Positions 46,803 through 56,252 of a DNA stretch of 64,000 bases are shown piece by piece. A model generated the notes under the pieces. That model had not been told where the DNA came from. It ran no database searches and saw nothing but the letters and a program-made list of their open reading frames with translations. Both the position numbers and the translations under genes were made by a program. The stretch comes from an uncultured Akkermansia sp. (GTDB lineage: Bacteria; Verrucomicrobiota; Verrucomicrobiia; Verrucomicrobiales; Akkermansiaceae), in contig CAJGCZ010000006.1 of the NCBI GenBank assembly GCA_904501975.1, forward strand, positions 1 to 64,000. The letters are read 5' to 3'. How positions within the stretch are numbered: the first letter of the stretch is position 1; every line of letters starts with the position of its first letter.

Positions 46803-49169
46803 TCAGAACAACAGCGTCAACTCTCGGAAAGCAGCAGGCAACTCCACACGGTACACATGTGCGGCATCAAACTCGCCCTGCACCGGCACACCATCCACCA
46901 CGGCTTCCGGCGTGGCATTATGCGGCAAGGCATGCAGCGCAAACTCAACGGTATCGCGGCTCAACGGGCGCTTGCCTTGCATGGTGTGGCTAAGGCTCAT
47001 GCGGCGCAGCTCGGAGCAGAACTCGAAATGGTGCAGGAGGTAATCGCCGGTGCGATGTTCCAAACCATCGCCGGCATCCTCATAGAGCTCGCTGCGGATG
47101 GTTGTTTCCGGAGCCCACCACGTATCCAACGTAACAGGCGGGTTCTCCAGCTCACCCACATACTGCTGCACCGGCCATCGCGGGATAACACTACCGCCAC
47201 GCACCAAAACGGGGATAGTAGACATGGAGGTAGACACCCACGCCTCGGCATTGGTAATCGGCGCCGGGGCATCATTCCACAAAGAATACCAATGACCGGG
47301 CGGCACATACAGGAAGCGCCCGCCCTCACCCGGGTGATGAACCGGCACCACATACAACGCCTCGCCCAAGAAGAACTCACTACTGCGCCAATAGGTATCG
47401 GGGTTCTCCGGATACATGAGTGCCAAGGAGCGAATAATGGGCGTACCCTGTGTAGAATAGCGGTAAAACTGCGTGTAGATATAGGGCAACAGGCGATAAC
47501 GCTCTTCTACAGCACGGCGCACCAAGCCCTCGACCACAGGGCCAAAACACCAAGGCTCCTGCCCGCCGTATTCTCCGTTGTTATGGTTGCGGAAGAACAC
47601 ATGGAATGCCGCCATTTGCATCCACCGGCAGAACAACTCCGGCGAGGGGCGACCCAAGAAGCCACCGGTATCTGCACCGCAGAAGGAAACGCCACTGGCA
47701 GACAAACGCTGCACCATCAGGTTAGCCATTTTCAGGTTATCCCAATCCGCATCGTTATCCCCTGTCCACGTAGCGGCCCAGCGCTGCAACCCGGCAAATC
47801 CTGCGCGAGACAGCACAAAGGGGCGGCGCTGCGGCGCGGCCTGCTCCATCCCCGTGCGTGTGGCGCGCGCCATGCACTGGCCATACACATTATGCGCCTT
47901 GAGGTGGGAGCAATAGAAACCGTCATAATTATGGCGCGTGTCATCCGGGAATGTTTTATCCGGGAACAGGGCCGGCTCGTTCATGTCCGTCCAAATGCCG
48001 CGCACACCGTATTCGCCGACCTGGCGTTGGAACAAACTTGCCCACCATGAGCGGGTGATGGGATTCGTAAAGTCCGGGAATGTGCAAGCGCCCGGCCATA
48101 CCTCGCCTTCCAGCAAAGCACCATCGTGCCGGCGGCAGAACACATTGCGCTCAAAACCGCTGCGCCACACATAATTGTCGGGGTTGATTTTAATGCCCGG
48201 GTCAACTATCGTTACCACCTTAAACCCGTTTTCACCCAAGCGCTGAATCATACCGGGAGGGTCCGGAAAACGCTCGCGGTCCCAGGTCAACGCTTGGTAC
48301 TGCTTCATGTGGTGAATGTCCAAATGAATAGCATCGCACGGAATGCGGCGCTTACGGAATTCATCCGCCAAATCATTCACCACCTTTTCCGGGTAGTAAC
48401 TCCATTTGCTTTGGTGATAGCCTAGGGACCACAAGGGCGGCATGGGCGGCAAACCGGTCATGCGGGTGTATATTTGCACCGTGTCCAGTGCATCCTGCCC
48501 GCAAATAAAGTAATAATCCATGCAACCGCCATCCGCACCAAATAGCAGACGGTCTTCTCTATTCTTGCCGAAGTCAAAATAGGAGCGCATGGTATTATCA
48601 AAGAAAATACCATACTGGGTACCCTTGTTCAGGCACAGAAAGAAAGGTATACTCTTATAGAGAGGGTCGCTATCCGGGTTAAACTTATAGTGGTCGGAGC
48701 CCCACATCTCAAAACGGCGGCCACGCAAATTAAGCGCACAGGGTTTATCACCTAAGGCAAAGAAGTGAGCTTGCTCAGGCAGGTGTTTCAGCACCCACAC
48801 CACTTCATCACCCGTGCGCTCCTGCAAGCGGTGGCCCATGCCTTCGGCATCGGCACTCAGCAGCACCCCGCTCTCGCGTTCATAAAACTCTAAGCCGCCA
48901 TCTTTGCAGCGCACCCTCACCACTAATCGCGAGGTGCGCAGCTCCAAATACTCCGCCGTGCGCTTTTCTTCTAAGCTTACCTCTTGGTACTCATACTCCG
49001 GAGCAATACCATAGCTAGGTATATTCTCAAACACGGGGTGCGATACGTAGCGGCAGCGCACCACTCCGGGTTCTGCAAAATATAAGCGCAAACGATTCGT
49101 AGGAAACCCCAACTCCAAGGTGGTCGGGGTTACCCATTCTGTGTACCTGATATACGGAAGCTCTGCCAT
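46803..49169 (-). CDS. Glycoside hydrolase family 31 alpha-glucosidase-like enzyme
   Basis: 788 residues, no signal peptide, so probably cytoplasmic. The N-terminal beta-sandwich precedes a barrel with LGYHQSKWSYY and DAIHLDIHHM. GIWTDMNEPALF holds Asp395, the nucleophile, and WTGDNDADW is the acid/base region. The end is rich in beta strands (ALYVVPVHHPGEGGRFLYVPPG). GH31 enzymes release alpha-linked glucose or xylose. A metal- and host-glycan link is not evident. Two starts (49169 and 49211) are possible; the shorter is preferred because similarity begins there and it avoids overlap with hinT. Confidence 0.93.
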   Translation of the reverse strand: MAELPYIRYTEWVTPTTLELGFPTNRLRLYFAEPGVVRCRYVSHPVFENIPSYGIAPEYEYQEVSLEEKRTAEYLELRTSRLVVRVRCKDGGLEFYERESGVLLSADAEGMGHRLQERTGDEVVWVLKHLPEQAHFFALGDKPCALNLRGRRFEMWGSDHYKFNPDSDPLYKSIPFFLCLNKGTQYGIFFDNTMRSYFDFGKNREDRLLFGADGGCMDYYFICGQDALDTVQIYTRMTGLPPMPPLWSLGYHQSKWSYYPEKVVNDLADEFRKRRIPCDAIHLDIHHMKQYQALTWDRERFPDPPGMIQRLGENGFKVVTIVDPGIKINPDNYVWRSGFERNVFCRRHDGALLEGEVWPGACTFPDFTNPITRSWWASLFQRQVGEYGVRGIWTDMNEPALFPDKTFPDDTRHNYDGFYCSHLKAHNVYGQCMARATRTGMEQAAPQRRPFVLSRAGFAGLQRWAATWTGDNDADWDNLKMANLMVQRLSASGVSFCGADTGGFLGRPSPELFCRWMQMAAFHVFFRNHNNGEYGGQEPWCFGPVVEGLVRRAVEERYRLLPYIYTQFYRYSTQGTPIIRSLALMYPENPDTYWRSSEFFLGEALYVVPVHHPGEGGRFLYVPPGHWYSLWNDAPAPITNAEAWVSTSMSTIPVLVRGGSVIPRWPVQQYVGELENPPVTLDTWWAPETTIRSELYEDAGDGLEHRTGDYLLHHFEFCSELRRMSLSHTMQGKRPLSRDTVEFALHALPHNATPEAVVDGVPVQGEFDAAHVYRVELPAAFRELTLLF

Positions 49170-49195
49170 AGCAGAAAGCGAACCGCCACCACTCA

Positions 49196-49540
49196 CTAGC
49201 CCGGAGGCCATTGCATGGAGCGTCCGCCAATAATATGAATATGAAGGTGCGGAACAGTTTGACCGGCATCGGCGCCGGTATTCATCACGGTGCGGAAACC
49301 GCCTTCTGCAATTCCCTCAGCGCGGGCAATCTCTCCCACTTTAAGCATGAGGTGTGCCAGCAGCTCAGCATCCTCTGCGGCTGCCGCCTCGATGCTCGGA
49401 ATGGGCTTACGCGGCACTAACAACACGTGCACGGGCGCCACGGGAGTAATATCCCTGAACGCTACGCAGAGCTCGTCCTCGTAGACCATATCAGACGGGA
49501 TTTCCTTATCAGCTATTTTTTGGAAAAGTGTTTTCTCCAT
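49196..49540 (-). CDS. hinT: HIT family (HinT-type) nucleotide hydrolase
   Basis: 114 residues. FQKIADKEIPSDMVYEDELCVAFRDITPVAPVH is the classic HinT opening, and HLHIHIIGG is the histidine triad with the nucleophilic middle His. HinT cleaves purine phosphoramidates such as AMP-lysine. Start at ATG 49540; the frame extension upstream lies across the promoter. It is the first gene of the hinT-GH31-histidine kinase unit. The combination has no obvious biochemical logic. Confidence 0.93.
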   Translation of the reverse strand: MEKTLFQKIADKEIPSDMVYEDELCVAFRDITPVAPVHVLLVPRKPIPSIEAAAAEDAELLAHLMLKVGEIARAEGIAEGGFRTVMNTGADAGQTVPHLHIHIIGGRSMQWPPG

Positions 49541-49550
49541 TGCAGCAACA

Positions 49551-49579
49551 AATTTAACACAGGCGCACGCCCCTTGCAA
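49551..49579 (-). promoter_or_regulatory. Promoter of hinT-GH31-histidine kinase
   Basis: On the minus strand TTGCAA (49579-49574), a 17-base spacer and TAAATT (49556-49551). The ATG is ten bases beyond, predicting a leader of about four bases. Confidence 0.55.
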
Positions 49580-49642
49580 CAGAAATCTTGCGCCACACCG
49601 GCGTTTTTACCCGCTTTTACCTATTATGGTGGCCATTTACAC

Positions 49643-49671
49643 TTGCAAACAGACGCCGCACAGAGTAGACT
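49643..49671 (+). promoter_or_regulatory. Promoter of the SAHH-like gene, leaderless geometry
   Basis: TTGCAA (49643-49648), a 17-base spacer and TAGACT (49666-49671). The ATG at 49679 follows after seven bases. A GGAGG lies in that gap but is too close to the ATG to act as a Shine-Dalgarno. Confidence 0.6.
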
Positions 49672-49678
49672 GGAGGGC

Positions 49679-50740
49679 ATGAATGCGTTTGCTGAAAAGA
49701 TTCAGAGCTATTTGAACGAACATTACGCGGATGACGAATGGCCCTCCCTGCGCCATCAGGCAGCAGAATGGGCCAAGACCATGCCGTTGCAAGGCCTGAA
49801 GATTCTGGATGCCACCCCGATTTACCGCAACACACTAGCTAAATTCATGGTACTACTGGCAGCAGGTGCAGAGGTATATGTGCCGGAGCGCACCCTCATG
49901 CCACGCAACCCGCACATTGCAGCCATGCTTCCGGAGTTCGGCATACGCACCGCCGCAAAAGATGACATTTTTGATATGATTTTGGACTGTGCCGGAAGTT
50001 GTGCGCATTTGATGCCCCGCTTGGGCTATGCTGAGCTGACACGCTCCGGGGTGCCCGCCTACGAGCGTACCAAGCGCCCCGTTATTGTGGCGGATTCCGG
50101 TCTCATCAAAAAAATTGAAACCGGCTTAGGCACCGGCGAGAGTTTATTCCGCGCCCTCGAGCAACTGGGCTACGCCGATTTTGCAGGCCGCCACATCGCC
50201 GTTGTGGGGTATGGAAAAGTAGGCCGTGGCATTGTGCACTATGCCCGCCGACATGAGATGGAAGTAACCGTAATTGACACCGTAGACAAGAGCGCCGAGC
50301 TGCCGGATGGTGTTCATTTTGTCGATGTACACGACCACGCCGCCCTCAACGACTGCGCAGCCCACGCTTGGTGCTTAGTAACAGCCACCGGTAAATTTAA
50401 CGCGCTGCATAACCGATTGGATGTCGAAACCGTCATGAATCACCCCATATTATTGGCCAATATGGGTATTGACGACGAATTCGGCACCAAGATACCCAAG
50501 AGCCGCGTACTCAACCAAAAGAAGCCCCTCAATTTCATCTTGGAAGAGCCCACGCGCATGTGCTTTATAGAGACCACCATGGCCCTGCACAACGCATGCG
50601 CATTAGAGCTGCTGACGGCAGATTTACCCCGCCGCTGCATGCCCCCGCCCCCGGATGTTGAGGAAAAGCTCATCCATATTGCCTCAACGCAAGGCTGCCG
50701 CGAGCTTCACCATTTACGACTGTACCTTGGTGCCATGTAA
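49679..50740 (+). CDS. S-adenosylhomocysteine hydrolase-like NAD-dependent protein, divergent and short
   Basis: 353 residues, against about 430-480 for true SAHH. GRHIAVVGYGKVGRGIVHYARR is an SAHH-type NAD-binding motif. LIKKIETGLGTGESLFRAL sits where SAHH has NLYGCRESLxDG. NALHNRLDVETVMNHPILLANMGIDDEFG resembles the later SAHH active-site segment. The N-terminal substrate domain lacks the usual HMTxQTAVL and catalytic motif, so hydrolysis of S-adenosylhomocysteine is doubtful. It could be an NAD-dependent enzyme of related fold. Starting at 49679 removes an unlikely 84-codon extension that crosses the hinT region. Confidence 0.7.
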   Translation: MNAFAEKIQSYLNEHYADDEWPSLRHQAAEWAKTMPLQGLKILDATPIYRNTLAKFMVLLAAGAEVYVPERTLMPRNPHIAAMLPEFGIRTAAKDDIFDMILDCAGSCAHLMPRLGYAELTRSGVPAYERTKRPVIVADSGLIKKIETGLGTGESLFRALEQLGYADFAGRHIAVVGYGKVGRGIVHYARRHEMEVTVIDTVDKSAELPDGVHFVDVHDHAALNDCAAHAWCLVTATGKFNALHNRLDVETVMNHPILLANMGIDDEFGTKIPKSRVLNQKKPLNFILEEPTRMCFIETTMALHNACALELLTADLPRRCMPPPPDVEEKLIHIASTQGCRELHHLRLYLGAM

Positions 50741-50770
50741 GTAACACGGGTATACTTACACCCACGGAGC

Positions 50771-50799
50771 TTGACAGCGACTCATTTACTTTATACAAT
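50771..50799 (+). promoter_or_regulatory. Promoter of the membrane protein-thioesterase operon, leaderless geometry
   Basis: Consensus TTGACA (50771-50776), a 17-base spacer and TACAAT (50794-50799). The ATG at 50807 follows after seven bases. Confidence 0.7.
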
Positions 50800-50806
50800 A
50801 ACAAGT

Positions 50807-52105
50807 ATGGGAGACACCTTTTCCTTTAGCAACTTAACGCGTGCCACCGGCATAGGCATCCGCATCATTATCACAGCCTTTGCGGCTATTATATTGATGC
50901 TCATGCTCTCCTTCCCCAGCACGCTGGTAAGCCAGGAACCTACCATCATTATTCCTGAGGTAAGCCACGAGTTTCTGGTAGAATGGAAAAACTGGCTATG
51001 GGTAGCCCCGTGGTTGCTCATGGAACTGGCAGCTGTAGCCGGACCGCGCCGCAATTTGGTATGGTTCAGCGGTCTTTTGACGGCCATTGTTCTCACCATG
51101 CTGGCCTACCCCATTATTCATGCAACAAGACCGGAGCTTATCCACTCTCCCTTCCGCGATGTCGTGCACCACATTTCGCTGACAGAAGAGCTGAACCAAG
51201 TACACCTTTTGCATGAAGATTCAGCCTACCGTGACCAATGCCTTTCCTACGGCTTCCCCTTCCTCTGGATTCTCCTCGGGTTGAGCACATTCATTCGATT
51301 GGTGGTGCTGGGATATCTTACCAAAATTAACACCGTACGCGAAGAAAATGAGTTTAATACAGTGGAGGCCGCAGATATTGCCCCGGATGCAGAATCCGCC
51401 CGAACGGTTCGCGAAATTGCCGGCGACACCCACAAGGTGCAGCCCAAATTTAAATTCGGAGAGGCAGACCAGAGTTTGGTTGCCCACCTGCGCGCTTTAT
51501 TGCAACGCATGCAATATCTGCGCACTCTAAAAGGCATTTGCTGGCTGAGCGCCGCCTGTGTTGTTGCCGCTTGGTTCCTCTTCTACCCCCAACCGGATAA
51601 GAAGGAAGCCTTGGAGCGCGACCTGAAGGCCATGTACGAAACCACGACCGATGCCGCCGGCAATGAAATCGGCACCACGCGTGCCGTCTACGCCGCGCTG
51701 CGTGTCATGCGCTATGCGGAGGAAGAACGCGCCTTGGATGGGCGCACCGTGACTCAGGCAGAAAAATGGCTGGGACTCGGGCAAGCTTCGCCCGCTTATC
51801 GCACCTTCATCCGCAATGAGCAAATCAGCGAACTGGAGTATATGCCGATGCGCCTTAGCACCACGGGCGTAGAATACGCACGCTTTCTCACCATTACCGA
51901 TGGCAGACTCCATGCCGTTATGGTTCTCAATCTGCGCACCAATGAGGTAGACCCGCAGACAGAAGCCCCGAAAATCACCCCCGATACCATCATTAATTTC
52001 CCGCAATACTTCGAGTTCGGCTGGGATAAGACGGAGGACAAACGCCGCAGTCATCCCTACATTAATGATGAAATCTATCAATTCAACAACGCCTCTTTCA
52101 TCTGA
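50807..52105 (+). CDS. Multi-pass membrane protein of unknown function
   Basis: 432 residues. The start at 50807 is set by the promoter; the frame before it covers the -35 and -10 boxes. Hydrophobic segments include AFAAIILMLMLSFPSTL, WVAPWLLMELAAVAG, LVWFSGLLTAIVLTMLAYP, FPFLWILLGLSTFIRLVV and LSAACVVAAWFLFYP. A soluble central part (residues 190-250) and a long C-terminal domain (about 275-432) lie outside the membrane. The C-terminal part contains no motif I recognise. A thioesterase follows six bases after the stop, so the pair forms an operon. Confidence 0.72.
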   Translation: MGDTFSFSNLTRATGIGIRIIITAFAAIILMLMLSFPSTLVSQEPTIIIPEVSHEFLVEWKNWLWVAPWLLMELAAVAGPRRNLVWFSGLLTAIVLTMLAYPIIHATRPELIHSPFRDVVHHISLTEELNQVHLLHEDSAYRDQCLSYGFPFLWILLGLSTFIRLVVLGYLTKINTVREENEFNTVEAADIAPDAESARTVREIAGDTHKVQPKFKFGEADQSLVAHLRALLQRMQYLRTLKGICWLSAACVVAAWFLFYPQPDKKEALERDLKAMYETTTDAAGNEIGTTRAVYAALRVMRYAEEERALDGRTVTQAEKWLGLGQASPAYRTFIRNEQISELEYMPMRLSTTGVEYARFLTITDGRLHAVMVLNLRTNEVDPQTEAPKITPDTIINFPQYFEFGWDKTEDKRRSHPYINDEIYQFNNASFI

Positions 52106-52111
52106 TACGCC

Positions 52112-52519
52112 ATGCCCCCCTTCGTTCATTCCTCTCGCGTCACGTTCGCAGATACTGATGCATCCGGCATCGTGTACTTCGCTAATTTCTTCCGTTATGC
52201 GCAGGAAGCAGAGGTGGAGGCACTTGCTGCACACGGCTTTACACGCCTCGATATGCGCTACCCCCGTGTCCACGCCGAAGCCGACTTTGTGGCTCCGTTG
52301 AAATTCCGCGATGAAATCCGCACAGAGGCCGCCCTCACCCGCATTGGTTCAACAGCTTTGCATTGGCAATTCACTATTTACGGCCCTCAGGGCGTGAGTG
52401 CTATCGTTCGCATTGTTGTCTCTCGCAGAATGGGAGATTTTTCTCCCGCTCCCTATACGGATGAGGAAAGAAAGCGACTCGAACCACTTCTTTTAGGCCC
52501 AATTTTTGAAGAAAAATAA
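52112..52519 (+). CDS. Acyl-CoA thioesterase, YbgC/4HBT hotdog family
   Basis: 135 residues. SSRVTFADTDASGIVYFANFFRY is the hotdog 4-hydroxybenzoyl-CoA-thioesterase motif, with Asp16 in D-T-D-A-S-G as the catalytic residue. The rest has the expected helix and strand order (EVEALAAHG, IRTEAALTRIGSTALHW). Members hydrolyse short acyl-CoA or 1,4-dihydroxy-2-naphthoyl-CoA. The substrate is open; YbgC-like or a menaquinone-pathway role both fit. Operonic with the membrane protein. Confidence 0.85.
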   Translation: MPPFVHSSRVTFADTDASGIVYFANFFRYAQEAEVEALAAHGFTRLDMRYPRVHAEADFVAPLKFRDEIRTEAALTRIGSTALHWQFTIYGPQGVSAIVRIVVSRRMGDFSPAPYTDEERKRLEPLLLGPIFEEK

Positions 52520-52548
52520 AAAAAATGCGCCATCTGCACAAATTTCGG

Positions 52549-52577
52549 TTGCCAAGTTCATAAAAATAGTGTATACT
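52549..52577 (+). promoter_or_regulatory. Promoter of rplS
   Basis: TTGCCA (52549-52554), a 17-base spacer and TATACT (52572-52577). The leader is about 55 bases and contains an aaggag Shine-Dalgarno, uncommon for this window. Confidence 0.75.
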
Positions 52578-52638
52578 CGCGCAACCGCCAGAGCCGAAAG
52601 GCTCCTGAAACATTTACTAATACCAGAAGGAGACCAAG

Positions 52639-52983
52639 ATGAACATTCTCGACAAAATCGAACAGGAACAGCTGAAGGCCGAAGTAACGCCCTTCAACGT
52701 AGGTGACACGGTTAAGGTTCACTGCCGCGTGATTGAAGGTGGTAAGGAACGTGTGCAGATCTTCCAGGGCATCGTCATCGGCAAGCGTGGTTCCGGCGTG
52801 AACGAAGCTTTCACCGTTCGTAAGATCGCCTATGGTGAAGGTGTAGAGCGCTCCTTCCCGATCCACACTCCCAAGATTGCTAAGATTGAGGTTGTGACTC
52901 GCGGTAAGGTACGCCGCGCCAAGCTCAACTACCTCCGCGAGCGCGTTGGTAAGGAGGCTGTCACCGTTAAGACCATCCGCTAA
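52639..52983 (+). CDS. rplS: 50S ribosomal protein L19
   Basis: 114 residues, the standard size. [60 protein letters not shown] is family-specific across its length, and [15 protein letters not shown] ends the protein. A clear GAAGGAG lies eight bases before the ATG. It is transcribed alone, away from the usual rpsP-rimM-trmD partners, and is followed by a strong terminator. Confidence 0.98.
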   Translation: MNILDKIEQEQLKAEVTPFNVGDTVKVHCRVIEGGKERVQIFQGIVIGKRGSGVNEAFTVRKIAYGEGVERSFPIHTPKIAKIEVVTRGKVRRAKLNYLRERVGKEAVTVKTIR

Positions 52984-53012
52984 TCTTTTAGCAACAAAGA
53001 CACTTCTTTCAG

Positions 53013-53046
53013 AACTCAGCCCTTTATATGGAGGGCTGAGTTTTTC
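53013..53046 (+). terminator. Terminator after rplS
   Basis: aactcagccct pairs with agggctgagtt around ttatatgg, followed by a T run. Confidence 0.9.
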
Positions 53047-53127
53047 TTTTCATCCCATCTCCCCTACGAAAACCGAATACAGGCACGAAAAGTGCCTGCG
53101 GATGGCCTATTATGCCAGAAAAGGGCT

Positions 53128-53156
53128 TTGAATCAGACGCCACACTGTGTTAAAAT
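53128..53156 (+). promoter_or_regulatory. Promoter of the clpP-clpX-tsaD operon
   Basis: TTGAAT (53128-53133), a 17-base spacer and TAAAAT (53151-53156). The ATG at 53174 gives a leader of about 11 bases without a Shine-Dalgarno. Confidence 0.6.
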
Positions 53157-53173
53157 ACCCGCAAATACAAGTT

Positions 53174-53788
53174 ATGGACACTCCTAAAAATTATTACATC
53201 CCCACCGTCATTGAAAAGACAAACCAGGGAGAGCGCGCATACGACATCTACTCCCGACTGCTGTTGGATCGAGTCATCTTCATCGGCACCGAGATTGATG
53301 ACACCGTGGCCAACTCTGTCATTGCGCAATTGCTTTTCCTGCAAATGACGGATCCGAAAAAGGACATCCACATCTACATCAACTCCCCCGGTGGCTCCGT
53401 AACCGCAGGCCTTGCCATCTATGATACCATGCAGTTCATCTCCTGTGATATCAATACCTACTGCATCGGCATTGCCGCCTCCATGGCTTCCGTTCTCCTT
53501 TCCGCCGGCACCAAGGGCAAGCGTTTCTGCCTCCCCAACTCTCATGTCATGATTCACCAGGTACGCGGTGGCGCCCAAGGTACCGCAGCCGATGTAGAGC
53601 GCACCATCAAGTTCATGTTGAATTTGGATAAGCGCCTCACCGGTATTCTGGCTCACCACACCGGCAAGGACTTCGATACCGTGAAGGCAGACCAAGACCG
53701 CGACAACTACATGACCGCAGAGGAATCCTTGGAGTACGGCTTGGTAGACCGCATTCTTACCCACAAGCCTGTGGCTGACAAAGCATAA
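53174..53788 (+). CDS. clpP: ATP-dependent Clp protease proteolytic subunit
   Basis: 204 residues. The family landmarks are [16 protein letters not shown], then [23 protein letters not shown] holds Ser103 and VMIH holds His128 of the serine protease triad; the third residue is expected near position 177. Tetradecameric ClpP degrades unfolded proteins delivered by ClpX or ClpA. The ATG at 53174 is preferred to 53147, which lies inside the promoter. clpX starts 11 bases after the stop, the usual pairing. Confidence 0.97.
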   Translation: MDTPKNYYIPTVIEKTNQGERAYDIYSRLLLDRVIFIGTEIDDTVANSVIAQLLFLQMTDPKKDIHIYINSPGGSVTAGLAIYDTMQFISCDINTYCIGIAASMASVLLSAGTKGKRFCLPNSHVMIHQVRGGAQGTAADVERTIKFMLNLDKRLTGILAHHTGKDFDTVKADQDRDNYMTAEESLEYGLVDRILTHKPVADKA

Positions 53789-53799
53789 TTTCTGCAACC

Positions 53800-55179
53800 A
53801 TGGCAAAAAACAAAACACCGCGCCTTTGCGCCGCCTGCCAATCGGAGGAAGGGCCTACATGGCCCGTGCTGACCTGGAATGGGCTGAACCTCTGCTTCAG
53901 CTGCATTGAGGACATGGTGCACAAAATGTTCATGGAGCCCATGGGCGACCAGGCAGCAGAGCACATGATTACCCACATCAAAGAGACGCATCCGTGGATA
54001 CTTCCGCAGGATGACGCCGATGGTTCTCCTGTGCTCCCGGTAGAAACCAAAGACATGGCTGCCCTGCCCACTCCGGCAGAGATGCACGCCATGCTGGACA
54101 ATTACGTCATTGGGCAAGATTACGCCAAGCGCACGCTCTGCGTAGCCGTGTACAACCACTATCTGCGCCTGCGCCAGCCTAAGAGCGACGATGGCACAGA
54201 GATTGAGAAGAGCAACATCCTGCTGGCCGGCTCCACCGGTTCCGGCAAAACCCTGTTAGCCAAAACATTGGCTCGCATTTTGGATGTTCCGTTCTGCATT
54301 GTGGATGCCACCACGCTTACCGAGGCCGGATACGTGGGTGAAGACGTGGAAAACATCGTTTTGCGCCTTCTGCAAGCCGCTAACATGAATGTGGCTAAAG
54401 CAGAGCGAGGCATCATCTATGTGGACGAGATTGACAAAATCGGCCGCAAAACCCAAAACGTCAGCATCACCCGCGACGTGAGCGGCGAAGGTGTGCAGCA
54501 AGCTCTGCTCAAAATTGTGGAAGGCACCGAGTGCAATATTCCGCCCAAGGGAGGCCGCAAGCACCCCAATGAGGAGTATATTCGAGTTAACACGGAAAAC
54601 ATCCTCTTCATCTGCGGCGGTGCCTTCGTGGGGCTTGAGGGGATTATCCGCAAGCGTATCGGCTCCAGCGCGCTGGGCTTTGCTTCTATCGACGCAGACC
54701 GCGACACGAAGGAATTTACGGAGGAGGAAGTACTCTCCAAGGCCATGCCGGAGGACCTGTTCATGTTCGGCATGATTCCTGAGCTTGTGGGCCGCTTACC
54801 CATCTTTGCACCGCTCACCACCTTGACGGAGGAGCAGCTGGTAACATTGCTGACCGAGCCGAAGAACGCCCTCGTGAAGCAGTACACCAAGCTTCTGAAG
54901 ATGAATAACGTGGAGCTTATCGTAACAGATGACGCCCTGCGTGCCATGGCTCGCCAGGCCATCGAACGCGGCACCGGCGCCCGTGCGCTGCGTGGCATCT
55001 TCGAGCGTCTGATGCTCGACATCATGTACGAAGTACCAAGCGATAAGAGCATTACCGCCATTACCGTAACAGAAGATTGTGTATTGGGTAAAGCCGCACC
55101 GCAAATCACCCGTGGGGGTGAAAAGGTTGCAAAAAAAGCTAAGCCCGCTACAAGCAAACCCCGCAAAAAGAAAGCTTAA
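53800..55179 (+). CDS. clpX: ATP-dependent Clp protease ATP-binding subunit ClpX
   Basis: 459 residues. An N-terminal zinc-binding domain has Cys10, Cys13, Cys32 and Cys35. [18 protein letters not shown] is Walker A, and [13 protein letters not shown] is Walker [19 protein letters not shown] and the [20 protein letters not shown] sensor 2 region are ClpX-specific. The Lys-rich C-terminal tail is an extension beyond the usual end. It unfolds substrates and feeds ClpP. tsaD follows only two bases after the stop. Confidence 0.97.
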   Translation: MAKNKTPRLCAACQSEEGPTWPVLTWNGLNLCFSCIEDMVHKMFMEPMGDQAAEHMITHIKETHPWILPQDDADGSPVLPVETKDMAALPTPAEMHAMLDNYVIGQDYAKRTLCVAVYNHYLRLRQPKSDDGTEIEKSNILLAGSTGSGKTLLAKTLARILDVPFCIVDATTLTEAGYVGEDVENIVLRLLQAANMNVAKAERGIIYVDEIDKIGRKTQNVSITRDVSGEGVQQALLKIVEGTECNIPPKGGRKHPNEEYIRVNTENILFICGGAFVGLEGIIRKRIGSSALGFASIDADRDTKEFTEEEVLSKAMPEDLFMFGMIPELVGRLPIFAPLTTLTEEQLVTLLTEPKNALVKQYTKLLKMNNVELIVTDDALRAMARQAIERGTGARALRGIFERLMLDIMYEVPSDKSITAITVTEDCVLGKAAPQITRGGEKVAKKAKPATSKPRKKKA

Positions 55180-55181
55180 CC

Positions 55182-56234
55182 ATGTTGGTACTGGGAATCG
55201 AATCAAGCTGCGATGAAACAGCAGTCTCTCTGATTGAAGAGGTGGCGGGTGAAGTACAGCCCCGTGTGCTCAGCTCTGTTATCTCTACCCAGATTCCCCT
55301 GCACCGTCTTTACGGCGGTGTTATACCGGAACTGGCCTCGCGCAATCACTCCTCGAACCTCCCCGGAGTGCTGCGCGAGGCGTTACAGCAAGCCAACCGC
55401 AGCATTCACGAGGTGGACGTCTTTGCCAGCACGGCCGGCCCCGGCTTGGTGGCTGCTCTTTTGGTGGGCAACACCGCAGCCAAAGCCTTGGCCTTGGCTG
55501 CACAAAAACCCTTTGTTGCCGTCAATCATTTGGAGGGGCACATGCTCTCCCCCTTCATTACCCACCCGCAGGGCCTCGTTCCGCACCTCAGCTTAGTGGT
55601 ATCCGGCGGGCACACGCTCATTATTGATGTACAAGGGAGCGGCAACTATACGCTTTTAGGACGCTCGCGCGATGATGCCGCCGGCGAAGCCTTTGACAAG
55701 GTGGCAAAAATGCTGGATTTGCCCTACCCGGGCGGTCCGGAGATTGATAAGCGCGCCGAGCGAGGCGACGCAGAGCGTTTTAAGCTGCCCCGCCCCATGA
55801 TGCATGAACCGCATTTGGATTTCTCCTTCTCCGGGCTTAAGACCGCCGTACTCTACACCTTACCCAAGTTGGCAGAGAGTGGCAACCCGAATGATATAGA
55901 CGAGCAAACCATGTGCGACCTCTGCGCCGGGGTGCGCCAAGCCATTTTGGACGTCCTCATCCACAAAGCCATGAAAGCCCTGCGCCAAACAGGGCACCGT
56001 GTTTTGGCGGTTTCCGGCGGTGTATCCTGCAACTCTGCCCTGCGCCGTCAGCTGGCAGATGCCTGCGCCAAACGGGGCATTGAATTGGTACTGCCCCCCA
56101 ATAGCCTCACAACGGACAATGCAGCCATGATTGCATTTGCCGGCTTGCTGCGTGCCCGCAATGGTGATTTCTCCGCCTTAGATACCCCGGTGGATCCTAA
56201 CTTGAGACTGGCCGGGGCGCAAACCCGTGCTTAA
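55182..56234 (+). CDS. tsaD: tRNA N6-threonylcarbamoyladenosine transferase
   Basis: Transfers threonylcarbamoyl to A37 of tRNAs that read ANN codons. 350 residues. GIESSCDETAVSL is the ASKHA/ATPase opening. VNHLEGHM holds the metal-binding His pair, and LVVSGGHT, GEAFDKVAKML, FSGLKTAV and GGVSCNSALR follow in the correct order. Located in an operon with clpPX. The remaining t6A genes (tsaB, tsaC, tsaE) are not in this window. Confidence 0.96.
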   Translation: MLVLGIESSCDETAVSLIEEVAGEVQPRVLSSVISTQIPLHRLYGGVIPELASRNHSSNLPGVLREALQQANRSIHEVDVFASTAGPGLVAALLVGNTAAKALALAAQKPFVAVNHLEGHMLSPFITHPQGLVPHLSLVVSGGHTLIIDVQGSGNYTLLGRSRDDAAGEAFDKVAKMLDLPYPGGPEIDKRAERGDAERFKLPRPMMHEPHLDFSFSGLKTAVLYTLPKLAESGNPNDIDEQTMCDLCAGVRQAILDVLIHKAMKALRQTGHRVLAVSGGVSCNSALRRQLADACAKRGIELVLPPNSLTTDNAAMIAFAGLLRARNGDFSALDTPVDPNLRLAGAQTRA

Positions 56235-56252
56235 TTTTTTTCGTATTGCCTT

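Noticed and set aside
46485..48050. 521-codon plus-strand frame opposite the GH31 and kinase genes
   Set aside because: It spans the ends of two well supported minus-strand genes and has no family features.
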